Shown piece by piece: positions 32,746 to 44,329 of a DNA stretch of 64,000 bases. The stretch lies in NCBI GenBank assembly GCA_032622095.1, contig CP136062.1, forward strand, positions 19,533,739 to 19,597,738, read 5' to 3'. A program made the position numbers and the translations under genes. How positions within the stretch are numbered: the stretch's first letter is position 1; every line of letters starts with the position of its first letter. This DNA is from Siphonodentalium dalli. Its lineage: Eukaryota; Mollusca; Scaphopoda; Gadilida; Siphonodentaliidae. Under the pieces are notes generated by a model that saw only the letters and a program-made list of their open reading frames with translations, had not been told where the DNA came from and ran no database searches.

Positions 32746-33260
32746 TTCATGCCCATCATATTTAATGGGCCTTATTATGCCCCATGAACCAACCATTAAA
32801 TATAGGCTGTATTTAATGGCCATCAATTTTGTGGGCACCCTGCCCCCATAAATTTAATGGGCATCAAAATTGACCTCCCAAAATTATTGCCCATTATAAT
32901 GACCCATTTTTAATGCCCATTATATTTAATGGGCCTTAATATGTAACCTTTCATTGGATTTGAAATGGGTTTTAATGGCAATTAAACACAGAATGTTGCC
33001 CATTAATTTTTTAATGGCCTTTAGTTCCCGCCTTCATTTAATGCCAATTACCCCAGTTAATTTAATGGCCATACACATACCCATTAACATACTTTAGCTT
33101 TAATGGCCGTTAACTTTCATATAATAATGGCAATTTAATGGCTGTGAAAGGTTACATATTAAGGGGGTATTTTAATGGGTTTTTAACGGGAAAATCATGG
33201 GTTTTTTAATGGATTTGTAATGGTATATCATTAATGGGCCTTTAATGGGCATGTAATGGC
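32745..33260. repeat. Degenerate array of TTAATGGCCATTAA-type words, right field
   Basis: As at 26395-26950: dense TTAATGGGCC, TAATGCCCATTA and TTTAATGGC words in both orientations over about 500 bp. Confidence 0.8.
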
Positions 33261-34180
33261 TGTGCGCGCAGTAGTGGAAGGAGACTCAGAGTACCGGTAT
33301 ACCCGGAAGAATGCGAATGGACACAGTCTGACCTCCCTCCAGTGGGGACCGTTCAGTAGATTCGCCGGAACTCGGTTAGAATAACCACATTCCCGGGCCG
33401 GGACTATATAATACAGCGTAAACACTACCGTCGACGCTAATTAATGCTCTTTGAGTGCAAATCTGATAAAAGAATGATTAAAATATCAAAATGTGCGTGA
33501 AGCGCGCACTGTTTAGAATCATATAAATAAAGGCTCCCGAATAGAGCCTGTTTCAGTTAGTATATATTACTTAATAAAGACAAAATTCTTGATTGTTGCG
33601 TTTCATATGTGCGTGCATATTATGTGGGTTGGGGAGAGGGGTAGAAAATACTGTTTTATTCAAGGGGGAGAGTCTGGAAAAAATTTCCGACTCCGAGGGA
33701 CCCACCACCCCATTTGTGCAAAAACAATATTGTTTTCCTTCAAAATTTTGGGGACCCACCCCCCTTTCTCTTTTTATCAAAATTGCAGAGTTTTTTTTTA
33801 GCCGTTCTTCAATAACTGTGTTAACTGCCTTTTAATCCCATTCCACTATCCTTTTTTGGTGCAAACTCTTGCTGTGTACCATTAAGACTCAAGCAATAAC
33901 ATGCTTAATTGGTAAACACAGATCAGAAAAACGAAAAATAAACTGTATTTCCAGGTGTTTCCTGATGTTTTCAGTATCTAACAACAATAATAAAGCATTG
34001 TGTAGGTACACTATATGTCACAAATCGCCCTAGACCACATTTTAGCCTTAATATATCAAGTGTGTTGTGTCTGACAGGTTCCACAATTATTTGTGCATTA
34101 CCAAAGAACTCTTTAGTCTTATCCACAGGGGTGGGTTGGGAGGGGAATTGTTTTTGGTTAGGTGTACACATAGATATATG
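33261..34180. other. Intron sequence with C-rich low-complexity patches
   Basis: Near 33635-33775 are two copies of GGGACCCACC followed by ACCCC/CCCTTTC, also found at 40500-40575. No exon seen. The 33571-33835 frames on both strands are composition artefacts. Confidence 0.4.
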
Positions 34181-34183
34181 GTT

Positions 34184-34850
34184 ATTATACCCCCCGATAT
34201 TAGTCGGCGGGTATATATAGTTGATGTCTCGAGCCGTCCGTCCGTACACACATTTTCCGTACACACATAACTCAAGAGTCGGTTGTCATGCCCTATGGCA
34301 TGGTGACGGACCAGAAACGGGGAACGAATATGCATACTATCACGGGTTGTGACCACCCATGCCTATTAGAGTTATGGGTCATGTTCGACTTTATGAAATT
34401 CAGTCCGTACAAAGTTTTTGCAATATAAGTTACGTGTCGGTTGTCGAATTTTGATGTGGTTTGGTATGGTGATAGACCAGAATGCTAGGGGAAGGATGTA
34501 TGTACATATTACTGCATATCACATGTTTCGCCTGTCAATGTATAATAGAGTTACCGGCCTTGTTCCATCCGTAAACACATTTTGCATTATTATAACCCAA
34601 CCATGGGTTAACATATTTTGATGTTCTTTGTTATGGGTATAGACCAGCATGAGCGAACGAATATGCACATATCACATGTTTCGCCTGTCAATGTATAATA
34701 TAGTTACCGGCCTTGTTCCATCCGTAAACACATTTTGCATTATTATAACCCAACCATGGGTTAACATATTTTGATGTTCTTTGGTATGGGTATAGACCAG
34801 CATGATCGAACGAATATGCACATATCACAGGTTTCGCCCTTCAATGCACA
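34184..34850. repeat. Tandem repeat, about 150-bp units with a cap sequence
   Basis: Starts ACCCCCCGATATTAGTCGGC. Units contain ATCACATGTTTCGCCTGTCA, TAGAGTTACCGGCCTTGTTC, CATTTTGCATTATTATAACC and ATGGTGATAGACCAGCATG; two are nearly identical (34527-34675 and 34676-34830), an older one is at 34290-34530. Confidence 0.82.
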
Positions 34851-35864
34851 AGAGTCTGCAGTATAATCTCAGTCAGATTTTATTCTTGATTTTACTTTTA
34901 GTTTGAACTTTGAAGACATTGAAGAATGTCATTTCGCAATGCATATGAATGCATCACATTATTTCAGTTCATCTATTTGTAAGTGATAACAGTATACAAT
35001 TAGTATTTTAGTTTAGTCTTGTTGAGCAGTAAAGCTCCAAGATGAAGTTCGGAAATTCAATGAGAATAGTGTCACCTTCAGTTGGGATTGTCTTAGCAGT
35101 AAACAGTAACAGTCATTCATCATAACCAATTCAGTTTTATTTGGATAATTGTTGCAAATTAACATTACTTGCAATCTTTCAAGATGAGAAATAACCAGAA
35201 GGAATGAATTTGATTACATGCCAGAACAAGACAGTATTTCAGACATTAGAAATTAATGAGATACCCTTTTCAATTTCATGTTATGCAACAATCATGTTAA
35301 TGATATCTAGTCATCATTGAGTATTCACCATGTAGTATCCAATTTGTGATACAGTTTGTTTGTTTTATTACTTTTATTCAGGTAATATATTAATTTTGTT
35401 ACGAAATATTTCATCCGTTGATCATAAGTTTCCTGAACGCTATTACGGTGGTCCACTGTGAAGTGGGCCGGGATCCTGTGAAATCCAGAATGTTGCTAAA
35501 TCTGAGCATAAAGAGTCACTATAGCTGCCTATATAGCCCTATACCAACAAGCATGGTACTAACATGCTTACAAACAACATTACAATTTACATGGTCATTA
35601 CTTGTAAATTGTTTGAATCCCATTTTGGAAAAAATTTACAAGCACAATTTGTTTGGCCTCTGGAACACCCACCCACCCACCCCGGCCCTATATACGGAAT
35701 TTTTTTCTTCAGACCCCTCCCCCTGTTTTATTGAAATATTTAAGTGTTTCCACAATTGCACATCCAGTGACAAAAAAGAGAAGCATGACCATTCCATTTC
35801 TAATATAGAAATGAGAATTTGTTCATGACCGCGGACAATAGAAATTAAAGTAACAAAGAAGATT
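34851..35864. other. Intron sequence, unique
   Basis: No repeat or domain recognised. A 136-codon open frame at 35418-35828 has no family resemblance and includes a C-rich patch (CACCCACCCACCCACC); I do not call it. Confidence 0.35.
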
Positions 35865-35867
35865 TAT

Positions 35868-36310
35868 ATACCCGTCATTGTGCGACGGGCAATCCCCTAG
35901 TATACTAATAATATTCAATGCTGTTTGTTTGTTTGTCCGCTTATAGGCTACTAAATGGCTCGACCGTCGGAGCTGTATATTTGTATATATGCGTAATTTG
36001 ACCCGGAAAATCTTATTAGATAGGTCCCGTTGACTTCAGACGTATTAAAACGACAAACTGAGACCCCGCACGCAACATAGTTAACAATTTGCACACATAA
36101 GCGAACATAACGCTCTTTATTCATACCATATCAGGAATATATCAATAGTGAACGCTCTTTATCGTTAGTCTACACAGAGACCGCAATCAACCTCACGAAT
36201 AGCTCGAATAGCATAAGCGAACGACCAGAACGTTCTTTGTCCATACCATATCAAGAATACAATCAGGAATAGATCAACAGTGAACGTTGTTTATTGTTAC
36301 GAACGTGATT
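35868..36310. repeat. Dispersed repeat with internal duplication
   Basis: Starts TATACCCGTCATTGTGCGAC and GGGCAATCCCCTAGTATAC. It then repeats CATACCATATCARGAATA and GTGAACGCTCTTTAT blocks twice (36120-36165, 36240-36290). The CTCTTTATCG word is shared with the element at 18850. Possibly an end of a larger unidentified transposon. Confidence 0.5.
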
Positions 36311-36606
36311 GTTTTACGGCAACATGCCTCCAAAACGCTTCAAGTTCTCAAGATAAACCGGCAAAGACTGGCAACGAGAGAAATTCTGTTACTCGAGCAG
36401 CTGAGACAATAGTTCATGCCATGAATCTCTTCTATGGCTAACGCCCGTAGGGATCATATTCCACCAGTACAAACCCTTGGAACTTTTTGAAGTTTTGCCA
36501 GGGAACATTATAAAGTTGAAAAAACAACACAGGGAATATATTTTTTAGTTATTATCTGTTCCTTCATAATGTACTTCACTAAAGTCCCAACTCGAAATTT
36601 CACGAT

Positions 36607-37067
36607 TTAAAGGTACTCAATCCGTAAAGAGGGTCCCCATCTCAACAGATTCCAACAACAACAATCCGATCAGATGGTCCTATATTACTATTTCTTTGGC
36701 TTTGGGGGTAAAAAATATTTACATCAAACAAAGCTCAGAGTTATTAGATATTGATTTTTGAAATTTGTTATTAACTCGAGATGAGTACAAATAACTGCCG
36801 TAATCTGCTCTGGATGTGTACTCCAAATATATTCAAACAGACAAGGATGGATAACTCTAATATCAAGTGGTAATTTTAACGCAATTTTGACTGAGTTCTG
36901 GGCCAGATAGTATTCCCGATAATGAAAAATAATAGATTTCTAAAATCGATATCTAACAAATCTGAGTTTTGATGGGTGACTTCCTCGACTCGAATCAAAT
37001 ATTTTTGACCCTCGAAGCCATTGAAATAGTAATTGAGAGGAGTTTTATCGGATTGAGTACCTTTAAA
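36607..37067. repeat. Foldback repeat family F1, copy 4 (complete)
   Basis: Starts TTTAAAGGTACTCAATCCG and ends CGGATTGAGTACCTTTAAA. It shares CAGATTCCAACAACAACAAT with copies 1 and 2 and the GATTCGAGTCGAGG arm on the right; the left arm has lost that stretch by a small deletion. Confidence 0.88.
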
Positions 37068-38040
37068 GTGACATTTCGAGTGATTTTGCTTTGCTTCGCT
37101 TACAATTATGGAATTTCTCCAATTAATTAATCCAATGTTTATTGCAATATCGGCTCACAAAAGTCACAGAAAAGCATGAACTTTCGATAATAACTAAGAA
37201 ATATATTCCCCGCGTTATATTTAAGTGGATTTTGGTTTACGAACTCAGGTTCGTTCATATTAAAGGGCTTAGAAATATGTCCATCCTTTTGGGGCTACTG
37301 AATTGTCCATCCTTATGTGGCACGCACATGCAAACAGAAAGTGCCTATAAAATCGAAGTTAATCGTGAAATTTAAAATGTCTGGGAAATTCGCCCAAAGA
37401 GCCACAATTAGCAACTAATTCCCATAGCCAGTTGAAAATTTAAGTCGTTAACTTGATGGAATTATGAAGTATTTTGTGTCCATGTTAAAGGGTCATCACT
37501 GTGGACAATGGTTTAGGAGGTGAGCAACACAAGCCCCAAGCCATAAAGGATGGACACCATTTATACACAAATTTGGACTTGGGGGTCATGTTGTTTTTAA
37601 ATGAATTAGTACACTTTGAAGACTGCATTTTTGTACATGGACAAAAGGGCTTAGGGGCTTAAGCTCATAAACCGAAATAGCCCCCAACCCAGTTTTGGAC
37701 CAATGTCCATAGCTCATAAACCGGTTTCGTTGGCGCACTTGGACACTCACATGGACACTCCCATTTGTTAGAATCAGTTTTGTAATGACTATAAATAAGG
37801 CTCAGGGGGAATCCCCCCAATATTGCTGGACTTAATTTAATATCGCCGTGTTTCCCCCATGGTCAGCTCCACGTTGGGTCCTCGATGGTTGATCATCACA
37901 AAACCTATTCAACCAATAGGGAAGGGAAGACCACCAATGCGGTGTTAAAAAAAAATCTTTGAAATTGAGTAAATGCATGTCAAAACACTTCAATTTGTTG
38001 CAATCTTCTTCAACCGAGCAACGCCGGGTACCCCAGTTAT
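37068..38040. other. Intron sequence, unique
   Basis: Short duplicated words (AGCTCATAAACCG, twice near 37665-37720). No exon or element recognised. Confidence 0.35.
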
Positions 38041-38084
38041 AACACAATCAATAAGTGTTCATCTATTATATATTTTGGAACTTC

Positions 38085-38126
38085 TGTCTGTGTGTGTGTA
38101 TGAGAGTGTATATGTGTGTGTGTGTG
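38085..38126. repeat. GT-rich microsatellite
   Basis: Two (TG)n runs separated by TATGAGAGTGTATA. Confidence 0.85.
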
Positions 38127-38568
38127 TTATAGACTCGAAAACTGCTCGACCGATCCGACTCAAATTTTGTATGCAGGCCTACTTGTATCCCGGAAACAAT
38201 ATGGGCGTGTCCAATTTCGCGTGCGGCCGTGTCCTTGACATTGACCTAGCTCATATACGCTCATATAGGTATGTTTCTGGACCAATCGAACAATATTTTG
38301 TCCAGATGCTGTATATTCGTCAATTAGCCCGGATATCAATGTAGATAATTTTTCTGAAGAAATTAAGAAAACTAAAAGCATGCCCAAATTAGCAGTCTCG
38401 AGTTTCAAGTTTCCTATTTCTAAGGTAAACACGTGCTCAGGTGAAAATGTTTTATATGACACAATTAGTGTTTCCACAGAGGTATATATTGTCAATACTA
38501 GAGGTAAGACCTCAGGTATTATGAACTAAGTATGGTAAAATTAAATAGTTTAGTGTTCATTTCTTTAA

Positions 38569-38983
38569 CCCTTTACCCAACAAAACGGCCAAAAACGCCC
38601 AAATAAAGCTTCAACAGCCTAAAATATCTTCGGTCTGTCTCAATAACACCATACAAATATGGATATCATTGGAACCGGTTCATTGACCACATTGTGATGG
38701 TTACAGTTATGCCCTGTGCCAATGCATTCTCTTATATAAGAGAATGCATTGGCCTAAACAAAACCTTTTTTTTAGCATTTTTTCTTACATTCTTTAACAA
38801 TTTTATAATTTTTTCTTACATTTTTTAACAATTTTTATAATATTTTTCTACATTCTTTGACAATTTTATCATTTTTAATATGTGTTAAGCCAATGCATTC
38901 TCTTATATATGCGAGGCGACCTATGGTCGACTCGCATATATAAGAGAATGCATTGTCACAGGGCCGTTCTGTTGGGTAAAGGG
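38569..38983 (-). mobile_element. piggyBac-like MITE with two hairpins, copy 2 (415 bp, inverted)
   Basis: Ends CCCTTTACCCAACAAAACGG and its complement, flanked by TTAA at 38565-38568 and 38984-38987. It is the reverse orientation of the copy at 7428. One hairpin (38718-38753) has lost its centre and is now a perfect 36-bp palindrome; the other (38889-38957) is full length. The spacer between them is expanded by three TTTTTCTTACATT-like units. Confidence 0.88.
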
Positions 38984-39379
38984 TTAAGAAGTGACTTTTG
39001 CAGTAAATACCTCTGTGTTGCCAGTTTTCAAGGCAAGTTATTATTTCCTGTTCTATAAGTTAGTGTCTATAGTCCTTAAGGTTATGCAGTTATAACCGAA
39101 AAATTTGAAGTTGTTACTATTCTTGATGTAACTATTCGGTTCGAGATTCCATCTGAAACTTTTCTCCGATTTCGGTCGTCAGTCGACCAATAAAACAACC
39201 TGATTCACAAGGCCCTACTTGTGAATGACGAATATATTGTTTAACCGTAAACATAGGTCGAATATAAAGCGAGCCGTCATTCCGCGTCGGTTTGCTATCC
39301 TTCACATACATGTATACTATCCCATGTGGATTAATCATGTCGTCGGTCGGCAAAAATAATGTGCTTTACGTTCAAATTA

Positions 39380-39710
39380 ACCAAAGTTAATGTCCAGCCG
39401 TGGTGATAAAATATGTTAATGATTATAGTGATAATCACGGTAAAATAAACCCTAATCAATTTACAGCACTTGGGGTAACATATGTTAATGACTATGGTAA
39501 TAATCACAGTAAAATAAACCATAATTAATTAACAGCCGTTGTGGTAAAAGATGGTAATGACTATGGTAATAATCACGGTAAAATAAACCATAATTAATTT
39601 ACAGTCGTGGTGGTAACATAATTATGGTAATGACTATGGTAATAATTACAGTAACATAAACCATAATTAATTTACAGCCGTGGTGGTAAAAGATGGTAAT
39701 AATCACAGTA
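39380..39710. repeat. Tandem repeat, about 62-bp units (5 copies)
   Basis: Units contain GGTAATGACTATGGTAATAA, TCACGGTAAAATAAACC and AATTTACAGCCGTGGTGGTA. The array lies about 70 bp from the exon B donor on the intron side. Confidence 0.9.
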
Positions 39711-39770
39711 AACATAGAACCAAGCCATGTCCATAGAACCAAGCCATGTCCATAGAACCAAGCCATGTGA
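39711..39770. repeat. Three 20-bp tandem units near the exon B donor
   Basis: CATAGAACCAAGCCATGTC occurs three times in a row, 40 bp from the donor of exon B. Confidence 0.9.
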
Positions 39771-39808
39771 TGACGTAACGTTTTATATTGTGTCGCCTTG
39801 TTTCATAC

Positions 39809-40056
39809 CTTCGCTATCTTTAAGGTAGAAAATCCCGTGGGGATGAATAGTGATATCGAATTCCGGAATGAAGTTCTTGATTGTGACGTTCACGAAATCT
39901 CCAACTTCGGCTCTGATGAGAGGACCAATATAGCCGAGATATGGGTCATGTGGCATCTGTGTGCTGAATGTGCCATCAGTGAAGCGCCTGTATGCCGCCT
40001 TTTTATAAACACTCCCGATCCGGTTGGCAGAGTTTGCGATGTATCTTGATGGATCC
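39809..40056 (-). CDS. Ferroxidase exon B (cupredoxin domain 1, first copper HxH motif)
   Basis: 248-bp exon with acceptor TTTAG (AG at 40057-40058) and donor G before GTATGA (GT at 39807-39808). It starts in phase 2 and ends in phase 1. The translation contains ANRIGSVYKKAAYRRFTDG, then LGYIGPLIRAEVGDFVNVTI, and ends in IHPHGIFYLKDSE plus a split Gly. The HPH triplet (39837-39845) is the conserved HxH pair that binds the type 2 and type 3 coppers of the trinuclear cluster, so the domain 1 half of the active site is retained here. One NVT glycosylation sequon is present. The codon split across A/B gives Arg. Similarity to the family is strong along the whole exon, with no stop or gap. Confidence 0.92.
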
Positions 40057-40083
40057 CTAAACATGGAAGACAAAATATTTTAT

Positions 40084-40294
40084 TTAACCCTTCTATGACT
40101 GGAGCTTCTTGAAAATTTGCGAAAACCCTAGCTGTGTCAATGCATTATCTTATATATGCGAGTCTCCCATAAGCAGTCTCGCATATAAGAGAATACATTG
40201 ACCTAACTATATTCACCTTTTCCTTGTAAGAAAATGCACTTTCACAGGATATGCAATGCTGCACCAGCGCAGCTCCCGTCGCGAAAGGGCTAAA
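40084..40294. mobile_element. Hairpin-bearing MITE relative
   Basis: The left TTTAACCCTTCTATGACTGG and the right GTCGCGAAAGGGCTAAA end are imperfect complements. One hairpin has arms TCAATGCATTATCTTATAT and ATATAAGAGAATACATTGAC (40138-40202). It resembles the piggyBac-like double-hairpin elements in its core but has different ends. It lies 28 bp upstream of exon B. Confidence 0.65.
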
Positions 40295-41436
40295 ACGCCA
40301 CAGCCTATTTGACACTATAACACGACATATGTACCATCGCTACGCATTCTCTTCAATAAAATAATTAGACCGTACCATTGAGGCCAATAGAATGGTCAGA
40401 TATTCACTATGAAACGAGATTGGACATTGTTATGCGGTGGGGTGGTGGGATCTGCAAACAAATTCCGTACATAGGGCTAAACATAAAAATTCCACCCAAC
40501 CAGGGACCCACCCCCCCCCCTTACGCGCAAAGTAAATGGTTTTTTTTTCTTTTACAAATTTGGGACACACCCCCCTTTCTCCAGGATGTGATGTTCACAT
40601 TTATCGATACTTTTTTAATAATAAATTGACGATGATCTTGAGCGCTAGTAACAATTATTCGCATAAAATTTGTGTTGTCTGCATGTGGATGTGATTGTTC
40701 TATCGTTCTATTTTGTGTTTTTTTTTACAATTTAAAATGAAACATTCAAGAAGCGATATACCTTAAATTATATGAACAACAGCTGGTGCCTACAAAACGA
40801 CAGACATAGCCAATAAATATTATGATCGGTTTTCAACAACCAGCACAGCAGTTATTAAAACAGTGTATATACTTATATAATTTAATCATATGCTGTCAAT
40901 CCACGGAATGCTACGAAATAATTGGCTGTCACACACTTTGCAAGTTAGGTTATATATCGATAACCTAAATTTCTTGATTACTTTCCCCGCTACAGAAATG
41001 ACAGTAGCGTCGAGTGACCACGCTTACGCCGCGTGCCTACAAATGTACCTGGAAAGTTGTAAACTGTTCGATAGTTCCTACGATTTAACATGAAATGTCG
41101 GTGCTGCATCACAATTCCTTCGGGTATGACTGTATTGACAATAACCATAATATATTGCTAATATTCAGTGCACAAGATACCAGACAAATCAACAAGATTT
41201 CACTTTGAAAAGAAATTAACACTGAAATTAAAACAAACATAGGTTTGTCTCACCGCGGTCGAATGAATCAATACCTGCCCGAGAAAGTAATTGCAGCTGC
41301 CCGGTGGCACGCACGCGATCCGTGATAAGGTGCGACTAGCCAATCAAAAACGCTGAATGACGACGCGATTTCATCACTCGGTGAACACATAGTTTTGAGT
41401 GAGTGTCTCCTCAACTTAACGTGTCTTGTTTTTATC
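40295..41436. other. Intron sequence with a C-rich patch
   Basis: CAGGGACCCACCCCC at 40500 and GACACACCCCCCTTTC at 40563 repeat the patch seen near 33700. The rest is unique. No exon is recognised. Confidence 0.4.
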
Positions 41437-41450
41437 GGAAAGTCTCAATG

Positions 41451-42173
41451 ATTACAAGGCAGCTCGCCAACATAGGAACTAGAATTCCGGAAAATACTAT
41501 AAATAAAACAAAATAATCCTAATACACGCCACTAACAAACTGCCCACACAAATTTGCTAATACATGCTTTCACCCGTGCCCGTGCCTTTGGGAGGATGGG
41601 CGGGAGATAAACATAGGAAACAATATCTAACTCGCCAAACCTTTCGAAAACAAAATAAGCAACTCAGTCTGGCCTCGGCTGCATCCTCCAACCGAATACA
41701 CAACCAGGTCAACGGGTTCTGACACCCACACAGGAGTGGAAGGCGGGCATTGCACAATCAAGAGTTGGGGGAGCCCCGACCGACCTTAAGTCAACCGGCC
41801 GGCATTGCACCCTCTTCCTAGCGTTGAGCCCGTAGTATAAGCCATGCATACAACAGACTACGGCAACGAACGGAGTACATGCAAGCACTAATCGGGACAC
41901 TAGTTTACAAGAAGCCACTACATAAAACGATATCAACAAAGTTAAATACACACAACTCAAATTGTAAACAAGTAAGTCTTCATCGCCGGTCCAGTTTCGG
42001 AATGGGGGGGGCTTAGCTTCATGCACCCCATACACAGCAGGCAAACATATACTTACTGTAAAACACTCACAAACCCAAACCCAACAAACGCTCTTCAGCG
42101 GCATTATAGCATACAAACGTGGGTTGTAGGAGAGGGCTGACAGCCCTTCCAAATCATCCCAAACTCCAAACCA
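41451..42173 (-). mobile_element. 723-bp insertion flanked by exact 14-bp direct repeats
   Basis: GGAAAGTCTCAATG occurs at 41437-41450 and 42174-42187, directly bordering the segment. A 14-bp duplication suits LINE-type target-primed integration. Read on the minus strand it begins TGGTTTGGAGTTTGGGATGA and contains an open frame of 158 codons from near its 5' end (42185-41709) with hydrophobic and Cys-rich stretches but no domain I know; it ends TGCCTTGTAAT without poly(A). It may be a SINE-like or truncated LINE copy, or a retroposed RNA. Confidence 0.68.
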
Positions 42174-42187
42174 GGAAAGTCTCAATG

Positions 42188-43076
42188 TTATACGCTCGTT
42201 TTACTTCCAACTTCTACTTGCTGGTGGTTCTCCTGTGATATGACTGATTCAATTATAAGAAATAACTCTTGTTTCGATTAAAGTTATGAGTTATAACCTA
42301 AAATTTTGAAGATAAATTTTCTATAACTGTGCTACGCGCGTTATATCATTTATCTTCAAACTTCAAACAATATAGAAATTGAATGATACTTTAATCATGG
42401 AACATGAACAATGAGTTAACCATTTACACTATGTACACATAGCACATTTATAAACGTTCACATTAAACTAGAGATTGTAAATATACATAGACATACATGC
42501 AGTCAGATTCAAATGACTATTTTATCTCTGGTTTTCTCCAGACTGAGGAACATGTAACACGTTGAAATGAACAAGCATGTTGCATTATATAACATACTAA
42601 ACATATTATACAAAACACACAACTGAAAAAGCTACAAATAAGAGTACGAAAAAACATTATTTGAATCTTTTTCAACATTCATGTTTACTATATCAGGGCT
42701 GGTCGAGCTAAGAAGTTCGAAGAATAGTTCTCTCGGTGATGCTTCGTGACATACCTCGTAATTGTTCGAATTACGGACACAACGGAATAAAATGGAATTC
42801 ATAGCATAGTACACAGTGCGCATGAACTATCTTTGTTACTGCTTTTGTATGTTTCCGTTTTCTCCATCTACCAGTCTCAATATACGGTCTTCAAATTTCA
42901 TCTGAGTTTGGAATATTTTGGGCAATTTTGGGCAATGAACTCTAATTGATATTGTGTGTATCAGTTTTACGTTAGTCAACGTTAACATACATGTACTGAC
43001 AAATTTGCCTGTCTAATTTTTCAGAAAATTGTGACATAACTACCCATGTAGTCCGGGATCTAATATGGGTACCCTT
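42188..43076. other. Intron sequence, unique
   Basis: No repeat or exon recognised between the insertion and the large foldback structure. Confidence 0.35.
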
Positions 43077-44329
43077 GCACCCCCCCCCCCCTCCCCCCGG
43101 GACTTAACTTGACCCCACTCATTTTGTTCCTTATTATGTCCTTCAACTTTTAAGCAATGTTAACAAGAACAAAAAGTGGCCTTTTATACTCCAGACAAGA
43201 TGGCGTTTGCAGACCAGACCCTAAGTCAGTTTTATGCAAATTATAGTGGGAATATCTTTGGGCCAAAATTGAAACTCACCATCCAAGATGGCCGCCAAAA
43301 TGGCCGCCGGAAGTTGAAAATATGACATTTTTTTCACAAATATCTTCTAGATCAATTCATGCTGTTTAGAACTGGTTGAGTAATATGACTTTATTTTGTG
43401 TTTTTTATATTAACTAATCATTGGAGCAATTAAATGGGGTCCTAGCCCATTCCGATCCCACAAAAATTAGATTTTACAGAACGCGGTACACAATTTTACA
43501 AAAAATCACAATTGGGATTCTAGTCATATTTTAACAAGAAATGAAAAGAACATTGTAATGTAAGTGAGGCTTATCATTACCTATGAATATTCCAACTCTC
43601 TGGAACCAAATATCCTACCTTGGCTCAAAATGGCTGCGAAAATGGCCGCCAAAATATGGAAAATGGTAAATATTGCCCCAGGGTGTCCTGCAATCGCTTA
43701 TAAGTTGTGGTTGATATATACAATTGGCTAATCTGTATTCTATACATTGCATACTAACATGTCTGATGCACCATGGATCATTTTTACTATTGTCACCACT
43801 GACATCACCAGAAATATTGGATTTATCTCTCACAAACTTTACATAAATATCGGCTAAAATTCACTTTTCAGGGTTCGACCATTTGTTCAAGTAAAATGCA
43901 ACTATCTTTGGTATCAAAGGTGTTTATTGTTTTGGTCAATCTTAAATGTGTCACACTACGGTGTTTATAGACTATATTGCTCAAGATGGCTTCCAAAATG
44001 GCAACCAAATTTTAACATATGCCGAACATTATTCTCTGCGTTATCCGAAAAAGGTAGCAAATTGTGACTCACTTGGTTATTGTACGTGTTAGTTAATTAT
44101 CTGACAACTACGTTCTATTATGTTTGTCCCAGTTCCGTATGGGGCATGACAAATTAATTTGAAAGTTGCAGTATGGAATTTTGCAGAGAACCTATTTTGT
44201 GATTCTGGCCATATTATTGAAAGGAAATTGGCAGAACCTTGAGACGGAACTGAGATGAACCATGATATGTGGGTATTCTGGACCATTATCATAAAAATGT
44301 ATCAACTGGATACAGTGTGGAAGCCAAGA

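Noticed and set aside
35868-35905. Helitron 3' end (CTAG near a hairpin)
   Set aside because: GGGCAATCCCCTAGTA has a CTAG and a small hairpin, but no matching TC start or replicase was seen, so the call would be guesswork.
39132-39353. Possible additional ferroxidase exon on the minus strand
   Set aside because: Exon B already joins exon C in phase with the family order (DSEG then AVYIDG), leaving no room for another segment, and the peptide has no family resemblance.
43615-43833. Two similar minus-strand frames at 43615 and 48058 as a small gene family
   Set aside because: They are translations of the inverted arms of the foldback structure and lack a conserved frame between copies.
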